The translations under genes were made by a program, and so were the position numbers. A model generated the notes under the pieces. That model was not told the origin of the DNA. It worked only from the letters and a program-made list of their open reading frames with translations, and did no database searches. Below are positions 8,376-16,282 of a DNA stretch of 18,809 bases, piece after piece. Position 1 is the first letter of the stretch. Each line of letters opens with the position of its first letter. The stretch is from Anaerolineae bacterium. Lineage in GTDB: Bacteria > Chloroflexota > Anaerolineae > 4572-78 > NAK82. The stretch is taken from assembly GCA_025062175.1 (NCBI GenBank), contig JANXAX010000001.1, forward strand, positions 21,055 to 39,863, given 5' to 3'.

Positions 8376-8462
8376 GGACCACAAAACAGGCGACAAAAAA
8401 CACAGTAGGCACGCAATCTTCCACTCTTTCGTGTCTTCTGCCTGGTGTGAATTACGTGGTCC
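8376..8462. repeat. Nested imperfect inverted repeat
   Basis: GGACCAC at 8376-8382 is complementary to GTGGTCC at 8456-8462. Inside it CAGGC at 8387-8391 is complementary to GCCTG at 8440-8444. The interior is A/T-richer than its surroundings. It could be a decayed non-coding mobile element or a multi-copy intergenic repeat; neither can be decided from one copy. Confidence 0.4.
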
Positions 8463-8529
8463 GAACGTTCTCATCGCTCCCGGATAGTCGTGGCGCGGAT
8501 GACAGTCGCCGCTTCCGTTTGCCCCTGAT

Positions 8530-8559
8530 TTGAAATGTTCCTCTCAGCGAAACGATACT
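8530..8559 (+). promoter_or_regulatory. Possible rarA promoter
   Basis: TTGAAA at 8530-8535 and GATACT at 8554-8559 are separated by 18 bases. The -35 matches the sigma70 consensus at 5 of 6 positions and the -10 at 4 of 6. This would leave a leader of roughly 80 bases before the GTG start. Confidence 0.35.
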
Positions 8560-8602
8560 GGACATCTGCGCGATCTCAGCTTTACCATTGTGCAGGTGGT
8601 AT

Positions 8603-8637
8603 GTGGGGCTTGTGTCCCACCGTTTTGTGGTTGTGGG
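8603..8637 (+). promoter_or_regulatory. Leader with mutually exclusive pairings over the rarA ribosome-binding site
   Basis: CCCAC at 8616-8620 can pair with GTGGG at 8603-8607 or with GTGGG at 8633-8637. The second pairing covers most of the G-run at 8635-8639 that serves as the presumed ribosome-binding site. The stems are only 5 base pairs, so this is a weak call. Confidence 0.25.
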
Positions 8638-8646
8638 GGTAGAACG

Positions 8647-10926
8647 GTGCAGGACATGTTCGCTCGCCTGAGCGAGGAGCGCATCGAGCGCGAGGCGCCG
8701 CTGGCGGCGCGCATGCGGCCGCGCACGCTCGACGAGTTCGTCGGCCAGGAGCACATCGTCGGGCCGGGAAGACTGTTGCGTCGCGCCATCCAGGCGGATC
8801 AGCTCTCCTCGTTGATCTTCTACGGCCCGCCCGGCAGCGGCAAGACCACCCTGGCACGCATCATCGCCAACACCACGCGCGCCCACTTCATCACCATCAA
8901 CGCCGTCCTGGCGGGCGTCTCCGACATCCGCGACGCGATCCGCATCGCCCAGGAGCGGCGTGGCATGTACAACCAGCGCACCATCCTCTTCGTCGACGAG
9001 GTGCACCGCTTCAACAAGGCACAACAGGACGCCCTGCTGCCCCACGTCGAGAATGGCACCATCATCCTCATCGGCGCCACCACCGAGAACCCCTACTTCG
9101 AGGTGATCAAGCCACTGGTCAGTCGGTCGCGCATCTTCGAGCTCAAGCCGCTCTCACCCGATGAACTGCGCCGTGTCGCCATGCAGGCGCTGACCGACCC
9201 CGAACGTGGCTACGGCAAGCTGGCGGTGCGCGTGGACGAGGACGCGCTGGAACATCTGATCAACGTGGCCAACGGCGATGCGCGTGCCCTGCTGAATGCG
9301 CTGGAGCTGGCCGTGGAGACGACCCCGCCCGGGCCGGACGGGGTGATCCACGTCGACCTGCGCGTGGCCGAGGAATCGATCCAACGCCGCGCGGTGCTCT
9401 ATGACCGCGACGGTGATGTCCACTTCGACACCATCAGCGCCTTCATCAAGAGCTTGCGCGGTTCGGATGCCGACGCAGCCCTCTACTGGTTGGCGCGCAT
9501 GCTGTACGCCGGCGAGGATCCGCGCTTCATTCTGCGGCGCATGCTTATCTTCGCCGGCGAGGACGTCGGCATGGCCGACCCGCACGCCATCCAGGTGGTG
9601 GCAGCATGTGCGCAAGCGTTCGATTATGTAGGGTTGCCTGAGGGGCGCTTCCACCTCGCCCTGGCATGCCTCTACCTGGCCACCGCGCCCAAGAGCAACA
9701 GCGCCTTCGCCTTGTGGGATGCCATCCGCGTGGTCGAACAGGAGCGCGAAGGCGCAGTGCCCGTCCATCTCAAGGACGCCAGCCGCGACGCCGCGGGCCT
9801 GGGCCACGGCGCCGGATACCTCTATCCGCACGCCTATCGCGACCACTGGGTGGCGCAACAGTACCTGCCGGATAACCTGGTGGGCCGGGTGTTCTACCAG
9901 CCCAGCGATCAGGGCTACGAAAATCTCATCCGTGAACAAGTGGCACGCCGCCGTGAGGCGCAACTGGCCGCCATGCTGGAAGACGACCTGGCGATGATCG
10001 CCTCGCGCGTGGCCTATGAGACCGCTCAGGGCAGCGGCACGCGGCGCAGCGATGCCTGGTTGCAACGCACGCTGAGCAACGTCGGCGAGCACCTGGCCGC
10101 GCTGCGCGAGCGCGTGATGGCCGCCGCGCAGATCGCGCGCCACAGCCTGGTGCTCGACCTCAATGCCGGCACGGGACTGCTCACCTGGGAAGCAGTGCGC
10201 CGAGCGCCGGCGGGCGGGGTGTGGACGTTGGCATATGACGAACGCACCGCCCAGGCATTGCGCCAGCAGGCCGCCAACCTGGATGAAATGGCACGCCCGG
10301 TGATCCTGTGCGGCGCTCTCAGCGACCTGCCGGCGTTGATCGCCCAGGAATGGCAGCGCCTCGCTCCCGCGGAAACACGCGCCCAGGAGAAGATCGCCTT
10401 CGACGTGATCGTCGGGCGCAATGCGTTGCTGCCGCTGGCGGACAAGGCCGCGGCGGCGGCGTTGCTCGTCACTCTGTTGGCGCCGGGCGGGCGGGTGGCG
10501 CTGGCGGAGACGTTGCCGCGCCATGGGCAGCGCCTCTACCAGCTGCTCCGGGACATGGACGTGGACGCAGCGCTCTATCGGCGCTGGGCCGCCGCCGAGG
10601 AAGCGCTGCACCACGACCCCGATGATCCTATGATGAACTGGGATGCCGCCGACCTGGCCGCGGCCTTCCGCGCCGCTGGCTTCGCCGAGGTGCATGTGGA
10701 AACGCAGACCTACACCGTCCAGCAGCAAATCCACGCCGCCCTGCTGGCGCGCTGGTTCGCCGAGTCGAGCCGGGACGGGCAGCCCAGCTATGCGCAGCGC
10801 CTGCGCCGCCATCTCGCCGCCGAGGAGCTCGCCCGGCTGCGTGCCCTGCTGGAAGCGCTGCGCGGTCAGGTGGTCGATTGGCAGACCTGTGTCGCCTACC
10901 TGGTGGCGCGTGCGCCGCGCGCATGA
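8647..10926 (+). CDS. rarA: RarA/MgsA AAA+ ATPase fused to a class I methyltransferase-like domain
   Basis: Residues 1 to about 440 form a complete RarA (MgsA/WRNIP1 family), a clamp-loader-like ATPase acting at stalled replication forks. It has Walker A GPPGSGKT at 60-67, Walker B ILFVDE at 113-118, sensor-1 GATTENP and an arginine-finger-like LVSRSR. The lid and tetramerisation regions follow, ending near GRVFYQPSDQGYE. About 320 further residues do not belong to RarA. They show SAM-binding motif I VLDLNAGTG at 502-510, an acidic motif II residue D531 in AYDER, and FDVIVGRNALLPL near 585-597. This is the order of a Rossmann-type methyltransferase. The reading frame is continuous, so it is a true fusion. 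GTG 8647 is chosen because GGGGGT ends 7 bases upstream; ATG 8656 is the alternative. I recall similar RarA/unknown-domain fusions in cyanobacteria. The substrate of the second domain is unknown. Confidence 0.93.
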   Translation: MQDMFARLSEERIEREAPLAARMRPRTLDEFVGQEHIVGPGRLLRRAIQADQLSSLIFYGPPGSGKTTLARIIANTTRAHFITINAVLAGVSDIRDAIRIAQERRGMYNQRTILFVDEVHRFNKAQQDALLPHVENGTIILIGATTENPYFEVIKPLVSRSRIFELKPLSPDELRRVAMQALTDPERGYGKLAVRVDEDALEHLINVANGDARALLNALELAVETTPPGPDGVIHVDLRVAEESIQRRAVLYDRDGDVHFDTISAFIKSLRGSDADAALYWLARMLYAGEDPRFILRRMLIFAGEDVGMADPHAIQVVAACAQAFDYVGLPEGRFHLALACLYLATAPKSNSAFALWDAIRVVEQEREGAVPVHLKDASRDAAGLGHGAGYLYPHAYRDHWVAQQYLPDNLVGRVFYQPSDQGYENLIREQVARRREAQLAAMLEDDLAMIASRVAYETAQGSGTRRSDAWLQRTLSNVGEHLAALRERVMAAAQIARHSLVLDLNAGTGLLTWEAVRRAPAGGVWTLAYDERTAQALRQQAANLDEMARPVILCGALSDLPALIAQEWQRLAPAETRAQEKIAFDVIVGRNALLPLADKAAAAALLVTLLAPGGRVALAETLPRHGQRLYQLLRDMDVDAALYRRWAAAEEALHHDPDDPMMNWDAADLAAAFRAAGFAEVHVETQTYTVQQQIHAALLARWFAESSRDGQPSYAQRLRRHLAAEELARLRALLEALRGQVVDWQTCVAYLVARAPRA

Positions 10927-10960
10927 GATGTGCAGCGGCGATGACGTGGGGTGGTGCGCC

Positions 10961-11077
10961 CAGGGCTGGAGCTCCGGGCTTGCTGTTTCGAGCTCTGGCG
11001 GGCTGGCTGGCTAGTGCCGGGTAGGGTCGGCTTCCAGCCAACTTGAAGGATCAGCCGCGGGCCTGAGCCTGCCGGCG
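10961..11077. repeat. Intergenic repeat copy A
   Basis: This stretch in the 180-base gap after rarA begins CAGGGCTGGAGCTCCGGGCT and ends near GAGCCTGCCGGCG. It aligns in order with 12474-12567: CAGGGCT, a central GGGCT block, TCGGCTTC-AGCC, GATCAGCC versus CACCAGCC, and GCCTGccGGC. Copy A carries about 16 extra bases before TCGGCTTC. Many self-complementary GGCT/AGCC segments suggest folded RNA or DNA. Confidence 0.6.
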
Positions 11078-11106
11078 TCCTCTTCAGCAGTTCGCAAACG
11101 GGATTA

Positions 11107-12114
11107 ATGAGATCCGCCATGATCCTATTGCACATTTTTTGGAACCCGCGCGAGCGCCGCTTGCGCATGCTGTGGCGATTGCTGGGCCAGCTGGTCGTCC
11201 TCATGTTGCTGACGGTGGCGCTGACTGTGTTCGCTATGATCGTGACCGGTCTGAGCTCTTATGCTGTGGGAGAGGCGTTGTTCGACACGGAGGTTTTCTC
11301 TGCGTCAGCGTCGCTGATGCTCACCGGCACGCTGGTCACCACCGCAGCGGCATTGGCCAGCGTGTGGGTGGCGGGGCGGTTGCTAGACCGACGCCCGTTC
11401 GCCGGATTCGGCTTCCACCTCAGCTGCATGTGGTGGCAAGACCTCGCCTTCGGACTGGTGCTGGGCGCACTGCTGATGACCGCGGTGTTCCTGGTCGAAT
11501 GGGCGGCGGGCTGGATCACGCTCAGCGGCTTCTTCCGCACCGAGTCGTCGGGTGAGCCTTTCGTCCTTGCCTTTCTTACGCCGTTGCTGCTGTTCATCTG
11601 CGTCGGCATCTACGAGGAGACGCTCATGCGCGGCTATCTGCTGCGCAATCTGAGCGAGGGCTTGCATCTTTCCTGGATGGGGCGGCGCGGCGCCATCCTG
11701 GCCGCCTGGCTGATCTCCTCGATCATCTTCGGCGTTTTGCACGCCGTCAATCCCAACGCCAGCTGGATGAGCACGTTCAATCTGGTCGTCGCCGGGCTCT
11801 TCCTCGGCCTGGGCTATGTGCTGACCGGCGAGTTGGCGCTCCCCATCGGGCTGCACATCACCTGGAATCTCTTCCAGGGGAATGTCTATGGCTTTCCGGT
11901 GAGTGGGGTGGCGTTCAATCGGACCACTGTGATCGCCGTCGTGCAGGGCGGGCCGGATTGGGTGACGGGCGGCGCCTTCGGCCCGGAAGCGGGGCTGATC
12001 GGGCTGCTGGCCACGCTGTTGGGCGGCGCATTGACCGTCGTCTGGGTGCGCCGCCGCAGAGGGATGTTGACGTTCGACCCGTCGCTGGCCCAGCCGCCGC
12101 AGCGGGAGGGGTAA
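11107..12114 (+). CDS. CPBP-family intramembrane metalloprotease
   Basis: This 335-residue polytopic membrane protein carries all three motifs of the CPBP (Abi, Rce1-like) family: EExxxR at E170-E171-R175 in the run YEETLMRG, FxxxH at F208-H212 and HxxxN at H250-N254. The glutamates and histidines line the active site in Rce1-type proteases. Bacterial members have been linked to bacteriocin self-immunity or maturation and membrane-protein processing, but the substrate is unknown here. About seven or eight hydrophobic helices are visible, the first at about 22-48, after a basic N-terminus (RERRLR). The C-terminus is short and basic. ATG 11107 has only a weak GGGA upstream, and ATG 11119 is an alternative start. 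It is convergent with the dehydrogenase gene and has no obvious partner. Confidence 0.88.
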   Translation: MRSAMILLHIFWNPRERRLRMLWRLLGQLVVLMLLTVALTVFAMIVTGLSSYAVGEALFDTEVFSASASLMLTGTLVTTAAALASVWVAGRLLDRRPFAGFGFHLSCMWWQDLAFGLVLGALLMTAVFLVEWAAGWITLSGFFRTESSGEPFVLAFLTPLLLFICVGIYEETLMRGYLLRNLSEGLHLSWMGRRGAILAAWLISSIIFGVLHAVNPNASWMSTFNLVVAGLFLGLGYVLTGELALPIGLHITWNLFQGNVYGFPVSGVAFNRTTVIAVVQGGPDWVTGGAFGPEAGLIGLLATLLGGALTVVWVRRRRGMLTFDPSLAQPPQREG

Positions 12115-12164
12115 ACCTTGCAGTGAGCTGGCGTCTTCCTCCACCCCAGCCCTCCCTGTGGACG

Positions 12165-12189
12165 GGGAGAGAGGGATACCTCCTCTCCC
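12165..12189. repeat. Strong hairpin with GATA tetraloop
   Basis: GGGAGAGAGG at 12165-12174 pairs with CCTCCTCTCCC at 12179-12189 through a GATA loop. It forms 10 pairs with one bulged C at 12183. It lies 50 bases after the protease stop. Confidence 0.65.
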
Positions 12190-12223
12190 TCGTGAAAAAG
12201 GGGGCCGGGGGTGAGGGCCTACA

Positions 12224-12251
12224 CCCCTCTCCCGCAGCGCCGGGAGAGGGG
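12224..12251. repeat. Perfect 10-bp hairpin
   Basis: CCCCTCTCCC at 12224-12233 and GGGAGAGGGG at 12242-12251 are exact reverse complements around the loop GCAGCGCC. On either side are near-identical 18-base direct repeats, GGGGCCGGGGGTGAGGGC at 12201-12218 and GGGGCTGGGGGTGAGGGC at 12248-12265. This looks like a member of the GGGAGAGGG-type repeats common in GC-rich bacterial spacers. Confidence 0.7.
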
Positions 12252-12323
12252 CTGGGGGTGAGGGCACCCACACGCCGCAGGGCTGAAGCCCTGGGCTGGT
12301 ATCTGAAGCCTGAACGGGCTGAC
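12251..12323. repeat. Direct repeat unit, copy B
   Basis: This 73-base unit runs from GCTGGGGGTG through GCAGGGCTGAAGCCCTGGGCT to CGGGCTGAC. It matches 12446-12520 over its whole length at about four-fifths identity by eye. GGGCTGAAGCCC inside it is a short palindrome. Confidence 0.65.
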
Positions 12324-12346
12324 GGACCGGTGTGGGCCATATTGAT

Positions 12347-12370
12347 AGGGGCACGGCATGCCGCGCTCCT
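12347..12370. repeat. 24-base near-palindrome
   Basis: The sequence AGGGGCACGGCA at 12347-12358 faces TGCCGCGCTCCT at 12359-12370. It pairs end to end with one A-C mismatch and one G-T pair. It belongs to the recognisable GGGGCACGGCATGCCG type of dispersed palindrome seen in several environmental phyla; that wider distribution is from memory. Confidence 0.65.
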
Positions 12371-12445
12371 ACAATGTGGGCGCGCGTTGTCGTGCCGCTG
12401 GTGCACGTGCGCCGTCCGGTCGGATGAAAAACCTTCCCCTGAAAG

Positions 12446-12567
12446 GCTGGGGGGTGCGGGCACCCACGCGCTGCAGGGCTTGAAGCCCCGGGCTGGTTCT
12501 CAAGCCCTAGTGGGCTAGTCGGCTTCAGCCGGCTGGAGCACCAGCCGAGAGTTTCAGCCTGCTGGCA
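12446..12567. repeat. Repeat copy C, running into the dehydrogenase gene
   Basis: The first 75 bases duplicate 12251-12323. From 12474 to 12567 it also aligns with copy A (10961-11077), including the tail TCGGCTTCAGCC ... CAGCCTGCTGGC. Bases 12525-12567 of this tail are the last codons and TGA stop of the minus-strand dehydrogenase gene. Confidence 0.6.
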
Positions 12568-13526
12568 GCTTCTCCCGCCGCGAGCAGGATTTTGAGCGCG
12601 CCCGGCCGTGCGGCGTGGGCAAACGCTACCAATCCCTCATCAAGCGGATAGACGTGCTCAATCAGCGCTGCCACATTGATCAGTTGTTGTTCCAGCAGGC
12701 GCAGCGCCGGCGCAAACGGGCCGCAGCGCGAACCGAGCACGTGGAGCTCATCCACCACCAGCGCGCTGGTGTCGATTTCGGCGTGGCCGTGGAAGGTGCT
12801 CTTGAGCACTAGTGTACCGCGCGGGCGCAGTAAGCGGCGTGCCAGGGCGAAGCCCTCCGCACGGCCGGTGGCTTCCACGACCACGTCGGCGCCGGGCAGC
12901 GGCGGGTCATCCACTGGGTGGGTACGGATGCCGCGCCGCGCCAGGATGGCCAGCTTGTGCGCATAGCGCCCCACCACCGCCAGATCGCAGCCAGTCAGCT
13001 GCAACACCTGGGCGATCAACAAGCCTAATTTGCCATCCCCCAACACTACGACGCGCTGGGTGGGACGGATGTGCAGCCGCTCGGTGATCTCCAGCGCGGC
13101 GGCCAGCGGCTCGGTGAAGACGGCCCATTCATCCGGAACGGTTTCGGGCACGGTGTGGAGCGCGGGGATGGGTAGGGTGAAGTAATCGGCCATCGTGCCA
13201 TCGCGCCCGCGGATGCCCAACGTGGTGCGCTGTGGACAATGGGTGACGTCGCCGCGGCGGCAGGTCGGGCAGACACCGCAGAAAGCGTTGATCTCGCCCA
13301 CCACGCGCCGGCCCACCAGCTCGGGAGCGCCTTCCACCTGCACCACCTCGCCCACGAACTCGTGGCCCAGCACGCCGCGGAAGTCCATGTAACCGCGCAT
13401 GATCTCCAAGTCGGTGTTGCAGATGCCTGCCAGGTGGGTGCGGATCAGCGCCTCGCCCGGCGGCACCGCAGGCAGCGGGTAGTCACTGCGCAGCTGCAGC
13501 CGACCGTCGAAAATCAGAGCCCGCAT
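12525..13526 (-). CDS. Zinc-dependent medium-chain alcohol/polyol dehydrogenase
   Basis: This 333-residue MDR-superfamily protein probably oxidises or reduces a sugar-derived alcohol with NAD(P). The catalytic zinc site has C36 in GICNTD, H55-E56 in GHEFVGE and E139 in FTEP. The structural zinc site has four cysteines at 83, 86, 89 and 97. The Rossmann fold begins at VLGDGKLG (161-168). The start ATG at 13524-13526 has AAAGGA about 7 bases upstream. It begins 18 bases after the uxaC stop on the same strand, so the two form an operon and the substrate may be a uronate, tagaturonate, fructuronate or related hexonate; that is inference. The last 14 residues, AASRLKLSAGAPAG, are encoded by intergenic repeat copy C. 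The ancestral C-terminus may therefore have been replaced or extended. Confidence 0.9.
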   Translation of the reverse strand: MRALIFDGRLQLRSDYPLPAVPPGEALIRTHLAGICNTDLEIMRGYMDFRGVLGHEFVGEVVQVEGAPELVGRRVVGEINAFCGVCPTCRRGDVTHCPQRTTLGIRGRDGTMADYFTLPIPALHTVPETVPDEWAVFTEPLAAALEITERLHIRPTQRVVVLGDGKLGLLIAQVLQLTGCDLAVVGRYAHKLAILARRGIRTHPVDDPPLPGADVVVEATGRAEGFALARRLLRPRGTLVLKSTFHGHAEIDTSALVVDELHVLGSRCGPFAPALRLLEQQLINVAALIEHVYPLDEGLVAFAHAARPGALKILLAAGEAASRLKLSAGAPAG

Positions 13527-13544
13527 GATGCCATCCTTTGAGCT

Positions 13545-14975
<1,431 letters not shown>

Positions 14976-15009
14976 CAGCTTGTTCTCCTTGCAGCATGGT
15001 CAGGAATTA

Positions 15010-15038
15010 ATAGTAGCTCAGGGCCGCGTATGCGTCAA
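15010..15038 (-). promoter_or_regulatory. Sigma70-type promoter of uxaC and the dehydrogenase gene
   Basis: Read on the minus strand, TTGACG (complement of 15033-15038) is followed after exactly 17 bases by TACTAT (complement of 15010-15015). Each box matches the consensus at 5 of 6 positions. It lies about 35 bases upstream of the uxaC start, with the ribosome-binding site between. No clear operator palindrome overlaps it. Confidence 0.65.
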
Positions 15039-15428
15039 GCGAGAAGGGTACGGGGAGAGTATTACAGCTTCGGCCACCAGGGGAGAAGGCGATCGCTGGT
15101 ACAGGCGGCCGGACACCCGCGCAAACGACTTCTCAATCGCTTACTCATGCGCGACTCAGCTTGAACCTCACATCGCCCCGAAGAAGGTGAAACACACCCA
15201 GGTCAAGCGGTCTTTCATCTGTTTGGGGATTGACGAGCTGTTGGAGGGATGATTGGAGGGACTACAAGCGGGTGATGGTTTGCTTGGAGTACCTCAGTAA
15301 TTCTGCTCCGGATCTTTTACGTTATGTCGGGCTATCACCCGAATGTAGATATGATTGTGAGTCGACTTGGGTTACCAGCTGTGGACTTTGACTCGTCGGC
15401 GGCTAGGGTTGATGTGCGCCGGTTGGAT

Positions 15429-15461
15429 AAAAAAAACGCTCTGGGGGGATCTCGTCCCGCC
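15429..15461 (-). terminator. Possible intrinsic terminator for the envelope gene cluster
   Basis: On the minus strand GGCGGGA (complement of 15455-15461) can pair with TCCCCCC (complement of 15443-15449), with one mismatch and a 5-base loop. Six bases later comes a run of eight T (complement of 15429-15436). The stem is imperfect and the T-tract slightly distant. It is also about 280 bases beyond the stop of the Tyr-rich gene. Confidence 0.35.
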
Positions 15462-15494
15462 CATCCGACGGGATGAGGCGCTGGCGGATGGGCG
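15451..15494. repeat. Overlapping alternative hairpins
   Basis: CGCCCATCCG at 15458-15467 is an exact reverse complement of CGGATGGGCG at 15485-15494 (10-bp stem, 17-base loop). CTCGTCCCG at 15451-15459 pairs with CGGGATGAG at 15469-15477 (9 pairs, one G-T). The two stems share bases and cannot form together. The first also competes with the possible terminator stem beside it. Confidence 0.55.
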
Positions 15495-15736
15495 ATACAC
15501 AACGCGGGCCGAGTGGGTGGTGGCACGATGAGATGGGACATGGAAGCGGCACTAGAAGAGTGAGACAGTCATCTCGGTAATCCAGCCACGGCTGGAGGGA
15601 TGGCATCTGTTCACAACGATATGACCTGCCATCGCGTGAGTCGACAGTTGAGGCATTGTTCCATAACCGGCATCGGCAGCTTTTCTTCTCCGCACGAAGC
15701 CCATGCTCCCTATTTATCTCTGCGACAGGGCAGAAA

Positions 15737-16192
15737 CTACCAGTAAATCATTCCTCCGGGGTAATAGGCCCCATAGGGCGGATACATGGGCACGTAGTAA
15801 TAGTAATAACCACTCGGATATGCATAGCTGGGCAGACGGTAAGAGTACCCCGTAGTATAACCAGGATAATAAGTACCTGGCAGCCAGCCGTATCCGTAGT
15901 GATAGTAATACAAGAAGCCTCCATAGGGCATTGGCGGAGGTGGTGGCGCCGGCGGAATCTGCGGATTGCCTCCTCCGGGTGGACCAGGCGGTGGTGGCGG
16001 TGTGGGAACAGTGGGCACAGTCTGTTGCCATAGAACGTCTTCGTTCGGTGTCGCCCAGGCGGTCGGGATGACAGTCAAGAAGAGTGCCGCTGCAATCAGG
16101 AAGCCCACCCACAGCATCGTGCGTCTGCGATACGTCCTCTGATACGGACTAATCCATTGCTTGACGGTTGAGCCGATCTTCGAAGCGTTCAT
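15737..16192 (-). CDS. Secreted proline-rich, tyrosine-rich low-complexity protein
   Basis: I do not recognise a family for this 151-residue protein. Its 25-residue N-region is basic and ends in YRRRTM, a twin-arginine-like pattern. A hydrophobic segment at about 27-44 leads to AWA at 45-47, a good signal peptidase I site. Residues 60-89 are a proline-rich linker with runs of five prolines. Residues 89-151 contain 23 tyrosines in 63 positions, mixed with Gly, Pro and Ser, in clusters such as YYYYY. There is no cysteine and little charge after the signal, so the mature protein is probably extended or self-associating at the cell surface. The ATG at 16190-16192 has a strong AAGGAG (complement of 16203-16208) and its own promoter. 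It lies downstream of two membrane genes on the same strand. Roles as an adhesin, matrix or wall-crosslinked protein are guesses. Confidence 0.8.
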   Translation of the reverse strand: MNASKIGSTVKQWISPYQRTYRRRTMLWVGFLIAAALFLTVIPTAWATPNEDVLWQQTVPTVPTPPPPPGPPGGGNPQIPPAPPPPPMPYGGFLYYYHYGYGWLPGTYYPGYTTGYSYRLPSYAYPSGYYYYYVPMYPPYGAYYPGGMIYW

Positions 16193-16239
16193 CGCTCTAT
16201 TTCTCCTTGGTGATTGAAATGCTCGCTATCGGCTAGGAT

Positions 16240-16282
16240 GGAAGAACACCATTTTCTAAATGATACTGCGAGGAAGAACACC
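16240..16282. promoter_or_regulatory. Operator-like 11-bp direct repeat flanking the -10 box
   Basis: GGAAGAACACC occurs identically at 16240-16250 and 16272-16282. The copies start 32 bases apart, three helical turns, so a regulator could bind both on one DNA face. One copy fills most of the promoter spacer and the other lies in the leader of the Tyr-rich gene. No regulator gene is in the window. Confidence 0.5.

Larger units (their letters stand above)
8205..8646. other. Intergenic region before rarA
   Basis: These 442 bases show no supported gene. A weak hairpin lies just after the small membrane-protein gene (stem 8217-8223 with 8230-8236, no T-tract). GATCAACC at 8296-8303 pairs with GGTTGATC at 8326-8333 around a 22-base loop. 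A larger nested inverted repeat occupies 8376-8462. A possible promoter lies at 8530-8559, and a leader with alternative pairings precedes the rarA start. Confidence 0.6.
12115..12524. other. Repeat-filled spacer between convergent genes
   Basis: No gene is supported in these 410 bases. They consist of hairpins at 12165-12189, 12224-12251 and 12347-12370. Two diverged direct copies of a roughly 75-base unit lie at 12251-12323 and 12446-12520. Two stop codons face each other across the region, so the hairpins may end transcription from both sides. Confidence 0.75.
15039..15736. other. Gene-poor spacer
   Basis: About 700 bases lack any convincing gene: short ORFs here have no ribosome-binding site, no known motif and improbable composition. 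The stretch looks less codon-biased than its neighbours. The only clear structure is the group of overlapping hairpins beside an A8 run at 15429-15494. A segment near 15180-15330 has fragments of protein-like sequence in more than one frame and might be a decayed gene, but I cannot assign it. Confidence 0.55.

Noticed and set aside
8205..8408. 67-codon ORF after the small membrane protein
   Set aside because: It has no ribosome-binding site and a composition typical of translated spacer, and it overlaps a hairpin.
8530..8646. TTG-initiated extension of RarA
   Set aside because: The extra 39 residues are Cys-rich and unlike RarA N-termini; 8530 is better explained as a -35 box.
9154..10812. 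552-codon minus-strand frame inside rarA
   Set aside because: It is antisense to a continuous RarA-methyltransferase frame and shows no recognisable domain.
10961..12567. CRISPR array from the repeated GGGCT blocks
   Set aside because: Copies are few, diverged, unequally spaced and interrupted by a gene; there are no uniform spacers or cas genes.
15335..15541. 68-codon minus-strand ORF in the gene-poor spacer
   Set aside because: It is Pro/Ala-rich, crosses the overlapping hairpins, and has no ribosome-binding site.
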